DNA of 64,000 nt from a virus, in IMG/VR virus record IMGVR_UViG_3300042691_053984, positions 1 to 64,000 of that record. One strand, given 5' to 3'. The notes beneath the pieces are model-generated. The model ran no database searches. It had not been told where the DNA came from and saw nothing but the letters and a program-made list of their open reading frames with translations. Shown here one piece after another: positions 30,863 to 39,364 of this stretch. Every line of letters starts with the position of its first letter. The first letter of the stretch is position 1. Both the position numbers and the translations under genes were made by a program.

Positions 30863-33800
30863 TTACACGAGGACCTGGACGATGGGGAACGTTGCCGATA
30901 TCACGATCTTGAAGTCGTCGTAGAAGATCTGGTCGGCGCCGAACACTTTCACCTTCGTGTCGAGTGGTTGCTTTCCGACGAGAACGAACTGTCTTCTGTT
31001 GATCGGGACCACGGCCCAGACTCCACCTCCACCCGGACCATCGTAGGTGATGGCCGCAGTGCCTACCGCGATGTTTTTGGCAAAGTTTCTCGAAGAGATC
31101 GAGCCCACCTCCACCACGGACGTGTCAAACACGTAACCTTCAGGCAGGGTAAATATGTAATTACCGCTTCCTCGGTTCACACCGGTCAACACGATCGTGT
31201 TGTTCATGTTCGCCATTCCGCTCTCGACGGTGATGAACACGGGATCCAAGGCGGTGCCCGCGCTGAATGAGGAGCTGGTTTCAAACTGCAGGTTCGTGCC
31301 GCCCATCAGCAGGCTTCCGCTTTGCTGAAAGAAGTCTCCCGCAACGACGCTGTTGACGGACGCCGCGAGGGGTTTTCTTTCGTCAAAAAACTGGAGCAAG
31401 TCGCCCCCGCTGCCGACAGTTACCTTGGTGACGAAAGAGGCCGAAGTGCTGAGGGTCGACGTACCTGCGGCCGTACCGATGATGAAGTTATCGTTATTGG
31501 CCGGTGCCACAGTCAGCGAAGAGGAGGGATTCAGGACAAGCCTCCTGTCTACCTCGTTGGTCGTGAGGTCGGCCCGTAAAAATCCGGTGTGCGGAAGGAC
31601 CTCGGTGCTGGTGGTATTACCTCCAACAAAGAGCCTTGCGCCAAACGGAGAAACTGTGTTAATGGCCGGTGAACCCGCAAGTCTCGCATCCCAGTCCAGA
31701 ACTCTTCCTGTGGTGGTGTCAATTGCACCGACGCCCTTGCGTGACACCGAATCCAAGGTCGTGAAGGCTCCTCCGACGTACAGGCTCGACCCAGACACTG
31801 CGAGGGCGAAGACAGCGGAACCCGGGCGCGGGTTAAATCCGGAGGGCTCCCCTGTCGTCGTGTCCACCTCCCCGAGGTAGGTCCGCGACGAGCCGCTGAG
31901 GGTGGTGAAGACTCCTCCGACGTACAGGCTCGACCCAGACACTGCGAGGGCGTAGACGAAGTTACCTGCGTTTGACGCAAACGCCGTCGGTGTTCCGGTC
32001 GTTGTGTCCACCGCCCCGAGGTAGGTCCGCGACGACCCGCTGAGGGTGGTGAAGGTACCACCTACGTACAAGCTCGACCCAGACACTGCGAGGTCGTTGA
32101 CTTGGCTTCCTACGCTTGTGTCTGCGGCAAAGGGCAGCAGGTTGCCAGTCGTTGTGTCCACCGCTCCGAGGCGGAGACGGGACGAGCCGCTGAGGGTGGT
32201 GAATGAACCACCTACGAACAGGCTCGATCCCGACACTGCGAGGGCGAGGACGGTGCCACCTGCGTCTGCGGCAAATGGCAACAGGTTGCCAGTCGTTGTG
32301 TCCACCGCGCCGAGGCGGTCTCGGGTTGACCCGCTGAGGGTGGTGAAGACTCCTCCGACGTACAGGCTCGACCCCGACACTGCGAGGGCGAGGACGGTGT
32401 TGTTGGTGTCCACTTTGAACGTCGCATCCAGCTTTCCGTCAGATCGGATCTTTGCGAGCCTGAGTCTTTGCTCACCCAAGACACCGGTGAAAGATCCACC
32501 GATGATGGTGCTGCCGTCAGGCAAAGTGACAGAATCATTAACGTCTCCTCCGCTTGCGGCGATTCCACCCAAGTATCCGGTTCTCTCCGGAGAGATCGCC
32601 GTGTTAAAGAATGCACCTCGATCTGCGGCCTTAAACGGAGAGCCGAATGTGCCGGCCATGTAAAGATCTGAACCCGTGACGACGATGTTGTTGACGTTCA
32701 GCGTCGCCAGGCTCGTGGATCCCACCCTGAGTCCCGACCGATTTATCTCTCCCGTTCCCGCGTTGACCGTTATGAGCCCGTTGAACTGTGTGGGTTCCAG
32801 CGCGTTCGAGGCTCCCGTAAACTGCCCGCCGATGAACACCTTGCTTCCCAAGGAGGAGATTGTACTAACATCGGTTCCCCTAATTGATGGGTTGATGGTA
32901 CGAGCCCCCAACGCCGTTGATGTTGCTCCGAAGAACGTGCGCGGGATAGTCGACGTAATCCTCGTGAACGAACCTCCCCAGTACAAGGTCGACCCAGACA
33001 GGGCCAAGGCAAGGACGGAACCATTAGCTCCAATATTACCCACGGGGGTGCCTGTCGTGGTGTTCACAGCACCACCGTAGAGTGCGCTTGAACCAGAGAG
33101 GGTGGTGAATGTACCTCCTACGAACAGGGTCGATCCAGATACCACCAGGGCCCTGACGCTGGTCGATGTGGTCATGTTTGCGGCAAAGGGCAGCAGGTTG
33201 CCAGTCGTTGTGTTCACCGCCCCGAGGCCGACCCGCGACGAGCCGCTGAGGGTGGTGAAGACTCCACCTACGTACAGGGCCGAGCCGGAAACGGCCAGGA
33301 CCCAGGGGACGGCGTTGGCGTCTGCGGCGAACGGCGTCGGTGCCCCTGTCGTCGTGTTCACAGCACCGAGGCTGTTCCGCGACGACCCGCTGAGGGTGGT
33401 GAAGGTACCACCTACGTACAAGCTTGATCCAGACACCTCTAGCGAGTAAACTGTGGACGGTGCGTTTGTGTTTGCGGCAAACGGCCTCAGGTTGCCAGTC
33501 GTTGTGTCCACCGCTCCGAGGCTGACTCGGGACGAGCCGCTGATGGTGGAGAAAAATCCTCCGATGAACAACGACGATCCGGACACCTTCAGGGCTTGGA
33601 CTGTGTTTCCTACGTTGGGATTAAACGCAAGGTCCAGCGTGCCATCAGATTTTATCTTTGCCACGTTGTTTCTTGCTACGCCGAGGACGCTGGAGAACGC
33701 TCCTCCGATGAACACGCTTCCTTCAGGTAAACCGGCAGACGCGTTGATGACGCCGAGAGCGCTGCCCGATGTCACGTCCACGTAGTTGGTGATCGCGCCC

Positions 33801-36800
33801 GGTAGCGTGGGATCCCCGTCAATCAACAATCCTGAGGCTGCGTTCTCCACGTAGTGTTGAAACATTCCGCCGATATAGAGATCCGAACCTGTGACGGCGA
33901 GGGTGCTGACGGACCCAGATAGACCAAACCTCGCATCAAATGATCCGTCGATGGCACCCGTAGTCGAATCAACAACGCCGAAGCGGTTCCTGTTTTGGTT
34001 GGAAATTCTGGTGAACTCTCCGCCTACATACAACCTAGAACCTGAAACCGCCAGAGCCCTGACTGCGCCGTTCGCGTCTGCGGCAAACGCCGTGGGCGCC
34101 CCCGTTGTGGTGTTCACAGCACCGGTGTAGGATTTTGTCGAACCGCTGAGGGTCGTGAAGTTACCCCCGACGTACAGGCTTGACCCCGACACTGCCAGGG
34201 CGAAGACGGCGCTATTTGTGGACGCAGCAAATGGCCTCAGGTTGCCAGTCGTTGTGTCCACCGCGGCGAGGCACAACCGGGTTGACCCGCTGAGGGTGTT
34301 GAAGATTCCACCCGCGTACAAAGCAGACCCAGACACTACGAGGGCGTAGACGCTACCGTTTGCGTTCGGGTTCCACGAAGAATTGAGCGTACCGTCCGCG
34401 TTGATCTTGGCCAGCCTGTTCCTTGTCTGTCCGAGGATGGTCGTGAAGTCTCCACCGACAATCACGCTGTTGTCAGGAAGAACGACAGAGGCAGAGACAG
34501 CCGCGTTGGTCGCGAGACTCTTGATGTTGAGGAACCCAGAATCTGACTTTCTCGCAGACATTCCACCCTGGACAACCCTGGTTTTTTGCCTGAAAGCCCC
34601 TCCCAAGAACACATCCGATCCCCAGATAGAAATGGAGTTCACTCCGCCGTCGACGGCGCTCGATGAAATAAATGTCCCTGTCGTCGTATCCACCACGGCA
34701 AAATTGTTTTGAAGCGTTCCGGTGATAGAGGTGAAAACTCCACCCACGTACAGTCTTGACCCCGACACCGCCAGGGCGTTGACGTTGCCGTTCGCGTCTG
34801 CGGCAAACGACGTCGGTGTTCCGGTGGTGGTGTTCACAGCACCGAGGTCGGAGCGTACAGAGCCGCTGAGAGCGGTGAAGTCTCCTCCTACGTACAAGGC
34901 GGATCCAGAGACCGCCAGAGCTCTGACAGCTGTTCCGCCTGTCGCACCAGCGGCAAAAGACCTCAAGTTGCCCGTCGTGGTGTCCACCGCGCCGAGGCGG
35001 TCTCGGGCTGAGCCGCTGAGGGTGGTGAAGTCTCCGCCTACGAATAGGCTCGACCCCGACACCGCCAGGGCGTAGACGAGGGAACCGGATGATACATCTG
35101 CGGAGAAATTCTGAAAAACCAGGCTCTTGTCTAGAACACCGGAACCGTATGTTTTTCTATAGTTGGCGTTGAGCGCTGCGAGCTTTTGTTTCCTTGAGAG
35201 GTATATGTGTTCTCCCGGTGACAGCCACAGCTCATTATTTCTCATGAAAAGATGGGAGATGCTGCCGCGGGTTCCCAGAATTTCCTGAGATTTTATGTTT
35301 CCCGTCGTGGTGTCCACGGCTCCAAAGCAGGCCTGCAACGACCCGCTGAGGGCGCCGAAAGTTCCGCCCACGTACAAGGTCGACCCCGACACCGCCAGGG
35401 CGTTGACTGTGTTGTTTGTGTCTGCGGCAAATGGAAGCAGGTTACCAGTCGTGGTGTCCACCGCGGCGAGGCGGTTTCGGGCTGAGCCACTGAGGGTGGT
35501 GAATGTACCACCTACGAACAGGCTCGACCCAGACAACGTCAGGAAGTTGACTGTGTTGTTTGTGTCTGCGGCAAATGGAAGCAGGTTACCAGTCGTGGTG
35601 TCCACCGCGGCGAGATCGAGGCGTTGTACGCCTTGTACGACTGAGAAAGCCCCTCCGACGAATAGCGTCGATCCTGACAACACCAGCTCGTTGACGTTGC
35701 CGTTCACGTATGGAACGAAGGCCTTCACGTTGCCCGTCGTGGTGTCCACCGCCCCGAGGAAGTCTCGGAATGATCCGCTGAGGGTGGAGAATGTACCTCC
35801 GACGAACAGGGTCGATCCAGATACCACCAGGGCGCTGACGGTGCTGTTGGCGGTTGCCTCAAACCTTGTGGCCTGACCTGTCGTGATGTCCACCGCCCCA
35901 AGACGGGTTCGAATTGAGCCACCCAAGGCGCTGAACTGTCCGCCCACGTACAAGGTCGACCCAGACACTGCGAGGGAGTTGACGGTGCTGCTCGGTTCCG
36001 GATTAAATATAGGATCCAGGGTATCATCGGCCCTTATCTTTACGAGGTTTCTCCTTACCTCCCCCAAGATATTTGTGAAGGAGCCTCCGACAATGGTGCT
36101 GCCGTCCGGCAGGTCGATTGACGTGAAAACTGTGCCGAAGGCGCCGAGAGGATATCTCTTTATTTGACCGTTTACCGTGTTGAGGGAGAACAACCTCTCG
36201 CCGTTCGTGCCGACGTAATCAAAGTCTCCGCCCGCAAACAACGTAGATCCGGACAACTTCAGCGCCCTTACAGTCGAGTTCGTCGTCACGTCCCAAGACG
36301 ATAGTTGTCCGTCGCTGCCTATGTGCGCAAGGTTGTTTCTGCGGTCTTCATTGCACCTCGTGAACGTACCTCCGACAAATGCGCCGCCCGTTCCGTCAGG
36401 CTCTATGGCCAGGACAGTTCCGTTGATTCCGACGAGGGCGTCCCTTGCTTGAGTTGAGATAGAGGCAAAATCAAAAGATCCCCTCCTCCCCTCGAGGGGT
36501 CTCGATCCCGTGAGGGCGACCCCAAACCCTTTGACATTTTCGTCGATATTGACGGAACCGTCTGACCCGGACGTCAACCGGATATTTCCGCCGGCCTTCA
36601 GGTAATCGCTGCCGTCGACGAGCCTCGCCAGAGAGCCTGAGATTGTGTCAACGACGAGTGCATTCGTGGTCTTGTTGAACGTGAACGTGGACGATCCGTT
36701 GACCGCAGTCCCACCGTCATTGAAAAACACACTCCCGTCGACGCCGGGCGGCGTCGACGGGGCTGCGGTGGATGAGATGGTGATCGATCCGTTTGAGGCA

Positions 36801-37027
36801 GAGGCGATCTGAACGTTCTCCCCTGCGATCAAGTATGATGATCCGTCTGAAAGCCGCGTCAAAGATCCTGACAGGCCTTCAGGTATGCTGATCGCGTGCA
36901 ACCCTTGGTTCAGTACCGTGTAGGGTGACTGTGTGACAGGTTCCGCTGTGTCTCTTTCTACCTGAGATTGAGATTCTACCGTTGATCTTTCTTGCTCTAT
37001 GACACTTAGGTTGTCTTCTCTTGACAT
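30863..37027 (-). CDS. Giant tail-fibre or adhesin (2054 residues) of beta-propeller repeats
   Basis: 2054 residues; GAGGAGG is 7 nt before ATG 37027. The N-terminus MSREDNLSVIEQERSTVESQ matches that of the gene at 37051, so the two share an anchor. A short GLSGSLTRLSDGSSYLIAG module follows. From about residue 200 to 1900 there are dozens of units of about 45 residues of the type ALAVSGSSLYVGG, FTTLSGSSR, LGAVDTTTGNLLPFAADTN, which resemble DUF5122-type beta-propeller blades. The C-terminal 150 residues are distinct and probably fold and bind receptor. A propeller-based fibre shaft differs from the beta-roll fibres next door; the role in host recognition is inferred. Confidence 0.8.
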   Translation of the reverse strand: MSREDNLSVIEQERSTVESQSQVERDTAEPVTQSPYTVLNQGLHAISIPEGLSGSLTRLSDGSSYLIAGENVQIASASNGSITISSTAAPSTPPGVDGSVFFNDGGTAVNGSSTFTFNKTTNALVVDTISGSLARLVDGSDYLKAGGNIRLTSGSDGSVNIDENVKGFGVALTGSRPLEGRRGSFDFASISTQARDALVGINGTVLAIEPDGTGGAFVGGTFTRCNEDRRNNLAHIGSDGQLSSWDVTTNSTVRALKLSGSTLFAGGDFDYVGTNGERLFSLNTVNGQIKRYPLGAFGTVFTSIDLPDGSTIVGGSFTNILGEVRRNLVKIRADDTLDPIFNPEPSSTVNSLAVSGSTLYVGGQFSALGGSIRTRLGAVDITTGQATRFEATANSTVSALVVSGSTLFVGGTFSTLSGSFRDFLGAVDTTTGNVKAFVPYVNGNVNELVLSGSTLFVGGAFSVVQGVQRLDLAAVDTTTGNLLPFAADTNNTVNFLTLSGSSLFVGGTFTTLSGSARNRLAAVDTTTGNLLPFAADTNNTVNALAVSGSTLYVGGTFGALSGSLQACFGAVDTTTGNIKSQEILGTRGSISHLFMRNNELWLSPGEHIYLSRKQKLAALNANYRKTYGSGVLDKSLVFQNFSADVSSGSLVYALAVSGSSLFVGGDFTTLSGSARDRLGAVDTTTGNLRSFAAGATGGTAVRALAVSGSALYVGGDFTALSGSVRSDLGAVNTTTGTPTSFAADANGNVNALAVSGSRLYVGGVFTSITGTLQNNFAVVDTTTGTFISSSAVDGGVNSISIWGSDVFLGGAFRQKTRVVQGGMSARKSDSGFLNIKSLATNAAVSASVVLPDNSVIVGGDFTTILGQTRNRLAKINADGTLNSSWNPNANGSVYALVVSGSALYAGGIFNTLSGSTRLCLAAVDTTTGNLRPFAASTNSAVFALAVSGSSLYVGGNFTTLSGSTKSYTGAVNTTTGAPTAFAADANGAVRALAVSGSRLYVGGEFTRISNQNRNRFGVVDSTTGAIDGSFDARFGLSGSVSTLAVTGSDLYIGGMFQHYVENAASGLLIDGDPTLPGAITNYVDVTSGSALGVINASAGLPEGSVFIGGAFSSVLGVARNNVAKIKSDGTLDLAFNPNVGNTVQALKVSGSSLFIGGFFSTISGSSRVSLGAVDTTTGNLRPFAANTNAPSTVYSLEVSGSSLYVGGTFTTLSGSSRNSLGAVNTTTGAPTPFAADANAVPWVLAVSGSALYVGGVFTTLSGSSRVGLGAVNTTTGNLLPFAANMTTSTSVRALVVSGSTLFVGGTFTTLSGSSALYGGAVNTTTGTPVGNIGANGSVLALALSGSTLYWGGSFTRITSTIPRTFFGATSTALGARTINPSIRGTDVSTISSLGSKVFIGGQFTGASNALEPTQFNGLITVNAGTGEINRSGLRVGSTSLATLNVNNIVVTGSDLYMAGTFGSPFKAADRGAFFNTAISPERTGYLGGIAASGGDVNDSVTLPDGSTIIGGSFTGVLGEQRLRLAKIRSDGKLDATFKVDTNNTVLALAVSGSSLYVGGVFTTLSGSTRDRLGAVDTTTGNLLPFAADAGGTVLALAVSGSSLFVGGSFTTLSGSSRLRLGAVDTTTGNLLPFAADTSVGSQVNDLAVSGSSLYVGGTFTTLSGSSRTYLGAVDTTTGTPTAFASNAGNFVYALAVSGSSLYVGGVFTTLSGSSRTYLGEVDTTTGEPSGFNPRPGSAVFALAVSGSSLYVGGAFTTLDSVSRKGVGAIDTTTGRVLDWDARLAGSPAINTVSPFGARLFVGGNTTSTEVLPHTGFLRADLTTNEVDRRLVLNPSSSLTVAPANNDNFIIGTAAGTSTLSTSASFVTKVTVGSGGDLLQFFDERKPLAASVNSVVAGDFFQQSGSLLMGGTNLQFETSSSFSAGTALDPVFITVESGMANMNNTIVLTGVNRGSGNYIFTLPEGYVFDTSVVEVGSISSRNFAKNIAVGTAAITYDGPGGGGVWAVVPINRRQFVLVGKQPLDTKVKVFGADQIFYDDFKIVISATFPIVQVLV
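31640..36260 (-). repeat. Coding repeats: about 45-residue propeller blades
   Basis: Tandem units of about 135-145 bp encoding VGGTFTTLSGSSR, LGAVDTTTG and LAVSGSSLY elements. Neighbouring units are nearly identical in DNA in places (for example 31850-32400), with occasional variant units starting from an LPDGS-IIGGSF element. Confidence 0.8.
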
Positions 37028-37050
37028 TTTTTATCCTCCTCGGTTTGGTA

Positions 37051-38004
37051 TTAAACGACTGGAATCGTTGCGATGAATGAGACGCGTAGGTTTTGTGTCT
37101 GCCCGATGTAAAAATTACCGGACCCCCACGCTAGAGGTTGAGAAACCGAGGAGAGATCTTGTCCCACGAGCACAAGCGTCGTTGCCGTGTCTGGCACCAC
37201 TGACCATCCTCCACCTGAGCCTGCTACGTCAGCCAGCAAGGCCGACATTCCAACGTGTGTACCGTCTACGTACTTTGGCGGCGTTCCCGCGGTCAAAGAC
37301 GTGGAGAAACCGGGAGGTAAGGAGATCTTGTATGTGCCGCTTCCCGCGGAAGAACCCGCAGACGCCTCGTACGAAAGACTGAACATCAGGGTCATCATTT
37401 TACCCTGCACCGCATACTTACCGTAAATGTTGTGCACGGTGGGTAAGGTCGGGGAGGTTGTCGTGGCAGTGACGGCGGGAGTGTATGAGAACCACGATGT
37501 CTCATTTGTCGCCGTGGACGTGATCGTGACCGAACCATTCGCACCAGTCACCAACAGGACGCCCGTTCCGCCTCTCAGGAAGGCAGTACCGTTTGCAAGA
37601 TTTGTCAAAGAGCCCGACAGATTTGTGACGCGGAGGGTGTTCGTGGCGCTGTTAAAGGTAAAATTTGAAGATCCACCAAAAGTGCCGCCATCGTTGAATT
37701 GAACCTCGGTGTCTGCACCCCCTGGCACTGGAACACCTGCCGTCGAAGAAATGGTGATCGACCCATTTGATCCTGTGCTCAGTACGACGTTAGTACCTGC
37801 GACGAGGTAGTCTTCGCCGGTCGCCAACCTTGTCAACGAGCCGCTGAGACCCAACGGGAAACTGGATGGGCCATCCGACGGTAGAACGATGACTCCTGGG
37901 TTTGGTGCGGCGAGGACTGGGTCTGGACCCCTCTCTGCCGAAGCCTGTTGTTCAGCAACGACTCTGTCTGTTTCGATCTGATCTAAACTGGATTCTCTTG
38001 ACAT
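37051..38004 (-). CDS. Tail-fibre protein (317 residues)
   Basis: 317 residues; GAGGAG is 9 nt before ATG 38004. The N-terminal 30 residues (MSRESSLDQIETDRV and on) pair with those of the 2054-residue neighbour. Two GLSGSLTRLATGEDYL-type modules follow. The C-terminal domain from about residue 175 (SYTPAVTATTTSPTLPTVHN) is related to that of the gene at 15678, ending in ATIPVV against AEVPIL. Probably a short fibre or tip subunit, first gene of this fibre pair. Confidence 0.7.
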   Translation of the reverse strand: MSRESSLDQIETDRVVAEQQASAERGPDPVLAAPNPGVIVLPSDGPSSFPLGLSGSLTRLATGEDYLVAGTNVVLSTGSNGSITISSTAGVPVPGGADTEVQFNDGGTFGGSSNFTFNSATNTLRVTNLSGSLTNLANGTAFLRGGTGVLLVTGANGSVTITSTATNETSWFSYTPAVTATTTSPTLPTVHNIYGKYAVQGKMMTLMFSLSYEASAGSSAGSGTYKISLPPGFSTSLTAGTPPKYVDGTHVGMSALLADVAGSGGGWSVVPDTATTLVLVGQDLSSVSQPLAWGSGNFYIGQTQNLRVSFIATIPVV

Positions 38005-38034
38005 GACTTTGATCTCCTCGGTGATTTAATGGTT

Positions 38035-38460
38035 TTACTTTACGATCTTAGAAACCGGTCTCTTGCTCCACATCCTACATGACCAGTAGGCTGCCTTTGT
38101 CCTGTCAGAGGCACGACCTGTACCGCACCCGTGACGCGCTCTGAAACTCTTTCGCGCCTTCGGGTTGTCACGACGTATCTCCATGTTGGGGTCACCGAAG
38201 TTGACCTTCTTCACGTTCCCAGTCTTGGGATCTTTGACGAAGACCTTGAACTTCTTCACGTCGCCTCGCATGGGTTTGCCCAGCTGCACTTTGCGTCCCC
38301 TATATTCGGCTTCGTTTAACGTGTTCGATTCCTCATCGATCGATTCATTGATGATTGCCGCAAAATTCAACTCGTAGTCCTCAAACACACCAGTCATCTC
38401 TAACATGATGGCTTCGTCTATTATCGTGTTGAATATGTCCTGAGAAATCTTTAACTTCAT
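38035..38460 (-). CDS. DUF5872-like virion protein with cargo-like leader
   Basis: 141 residues; AGGGG is 6 nt before ATG 38460. The N-terminus MKLKISQDIFNTIIDEAIML has an I-D-E|A site like the other leaders. From about residue 57 there is a basic domain: YRGRKVQLGKPMRGDVKKFK, VFVKDPKTGNVKKVNFGDPN, then RRDNPKARKSFRARHGC and YWSCRMW. From memory this domain matches DUF5872, common in phage genomes and often fused to head or core proteins. The conserved Cys and basic residues suggest nucleic-acid or metal binding. A head-packaged or virion role is inferred. Confidence 0.75.
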   Translation of the reverse strand: MKLKISQDIFNTIIDEAIMLEMTGVFEDYELNFAAIINESIDEESNTLNEAEYRGRKVQLGKPMRGDVKKFKVFVKDPKTGNVKKVNFGDPNMEIRRDNPKARKSFRARHGCGTGRASDRTKAAYWSCRMWSKRPVSKIVK

Positions 38461-38481
38461 GTTACACCCCTTCACATTGGA

Positions 38482-38493
38482 CCATAATTATGG
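38482..38493. promoter_or_regulatory. Palindrome CCATAATTATGG between divergent genes
   Basis: A perfect 12-bp palindrome, 22 nt before ATG 38460 (minus) and 17 nt before ATG 38510 (plus). It contains TAATTATG as in the fibre promoter at 26740 and could serve both directions or bind a regulator. Confidence 0.45.
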
Positions 38494-38509
38494 CAGGGTG
38501 GTGATTGTC

Positions 38510-38941
38510 ATGGATAAAATAGACAGGTTCGTAGGTGAACACTCATTTTTGAACAATTTCCACAAGTCAACCTTGTATTTCAGGGGTAAAAAGTATCCGA
38601 CCGTGGAGCACGCATATCAGTCACATAAATCCTCAGAACCCGAGGTTCAAGAGATCATCAGGTGTGCAAGTGATCCGATGGAGGCAAAAAAATTGGGAAG
38701 GTCGATCACGTTGCCTCAAGATTGGGATACGATGAAGGTTTCCCTAATGAAGGAACTGCTCACTGCAAAGTTTGAAAATCCGCTGCTTCGTGAGCTCTTG
38801 AAGTCCACCGGAGACCGCGAGTTGGTCCATGACAATAGATTCAATGACAGATTTTGGGGAGTGTGTCGTGGGTCAGGAGAGAACTGGCTGGGACGGCTTC
38901 TTGAAGAAGTGAGGGCTGCCGCCCTCGAAGACGAGGGGTGA
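38510..38941 (+). CDS. NADAR (YbiA-like) domain protein
   Basis: 143 residues from ATG 38510. It is a near-minimal NADAR/YbiA domain: FVGEHSFLNNFHKSTLYFRG (cf. F-x-S-N-F), KYPTVEHAYQSHKSSEP (the E-H-x-Y-Q motif), MEAKKLGRSI and RFNDRFWGVCRGSGENWLGR at the C-terminus. Known NADARs are N-glycosidases; YbiA acts on riboflavin-pathway intermediates, and NADARs paired with DarT remove ADP-ribose from guanine in DNA. In a phage it could undo ADP-ribosylation by a host defence system (inference). It begins a three-gene plus-strand island inside minus-strand structural genes, next to a palindrome that may carry its promoter. Confidence 0.85.
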   Translation: MDKIDRFVGEHSFLNNFHKSTLYFRGKKYPTVEHAYQSHKSSEPEVQEIIRCASDPMEAKKLGRSITLPQDWDTMKVSLMKELLTAKFENPLLRELLKSTGDRELVHDNRFNDRFWGVCRGSGENWLGRLLEEVRAAALEDEG

Positions 38942-38944
38942 ATC

Positions 38945-39331
38945 ATGCAGAACACGAAGATGGTTGTGGTTGTGAGGAAGGACCTGAGCATGAGGAAGGG
39001 AAAGTTTGCGTCGCAGGTCGCGAACGCGGCGCTGCAGTTTCTTCTCGGAAACAACGAGTCTGAACGTGCCGATGAGATGCACGTGAAACTCTCACATGAA
39101 GAGGTCACCTGGTTGAGAGGTGGTATGTCACGCATCATCGCGACCGTCGATTCGGGTGATGCCTTGCAGGACCTGTTGCTGAAGGCTGAGGTAAATGGGA
39201 TACCTGCATTTCCTGTGTTCGACAACAGGGTCACCCTTGACGGTGACCGGACGTTGACGTGTGTTGCCTTCGGTCCGTGCGAAGGACAGGAACTATCGAT
39301 CCTAACGGGAAGACTCAAGATCATCCAGTGA
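38945..39331 (+). CDS. Peptidyl-tRNA hydrolase type 2 (PTH2) family protein
   Basis: 128 residues; starts 3 nt after the NADAR stop. It has the PTH2 pattern: KMVVVVRKDLSMRKGKFASQ then VANAALQFL (K-x-x-x-Q and the helix after it), VTWLRGGMSRIIATVDSGDA, LLLKAEVNGIPAFPVFDNR, and the ending CVAFGPCEGQELSILTGRLK. PTH2 cleaves peptidyl-tRNA, and the family is typical of archaea and eukaryotes. Together with twelve tRNA genes it suggests the phage protects its tRNA pool. Related domains of unknown role with the same fold are the alternative. Confidence 0.75.
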   Translation: MQNTKMVVVVRKDLSMRKGKFASQVANAALQFLLGNNESERADEMHVKLSHEEVTWLRGGMSRIIATVDSGDALQDLLLKAEVNGIPAFPVFDNRVTLDGDRTLTCVAFGPCEGQELSILTGRLKIIQ

Positions 39332-39364
39332 ACACCGAAGCGTCACAGAATATGATGGTATGAT

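Noticed and set aside
16484-38004. Diversity-generating retroelement acting on the fibre genes
   Set aside because: No reverse transcriptase, template repeat or adenine-biased variable region is visible in the window; repeat differences are ordinary third-position changes.
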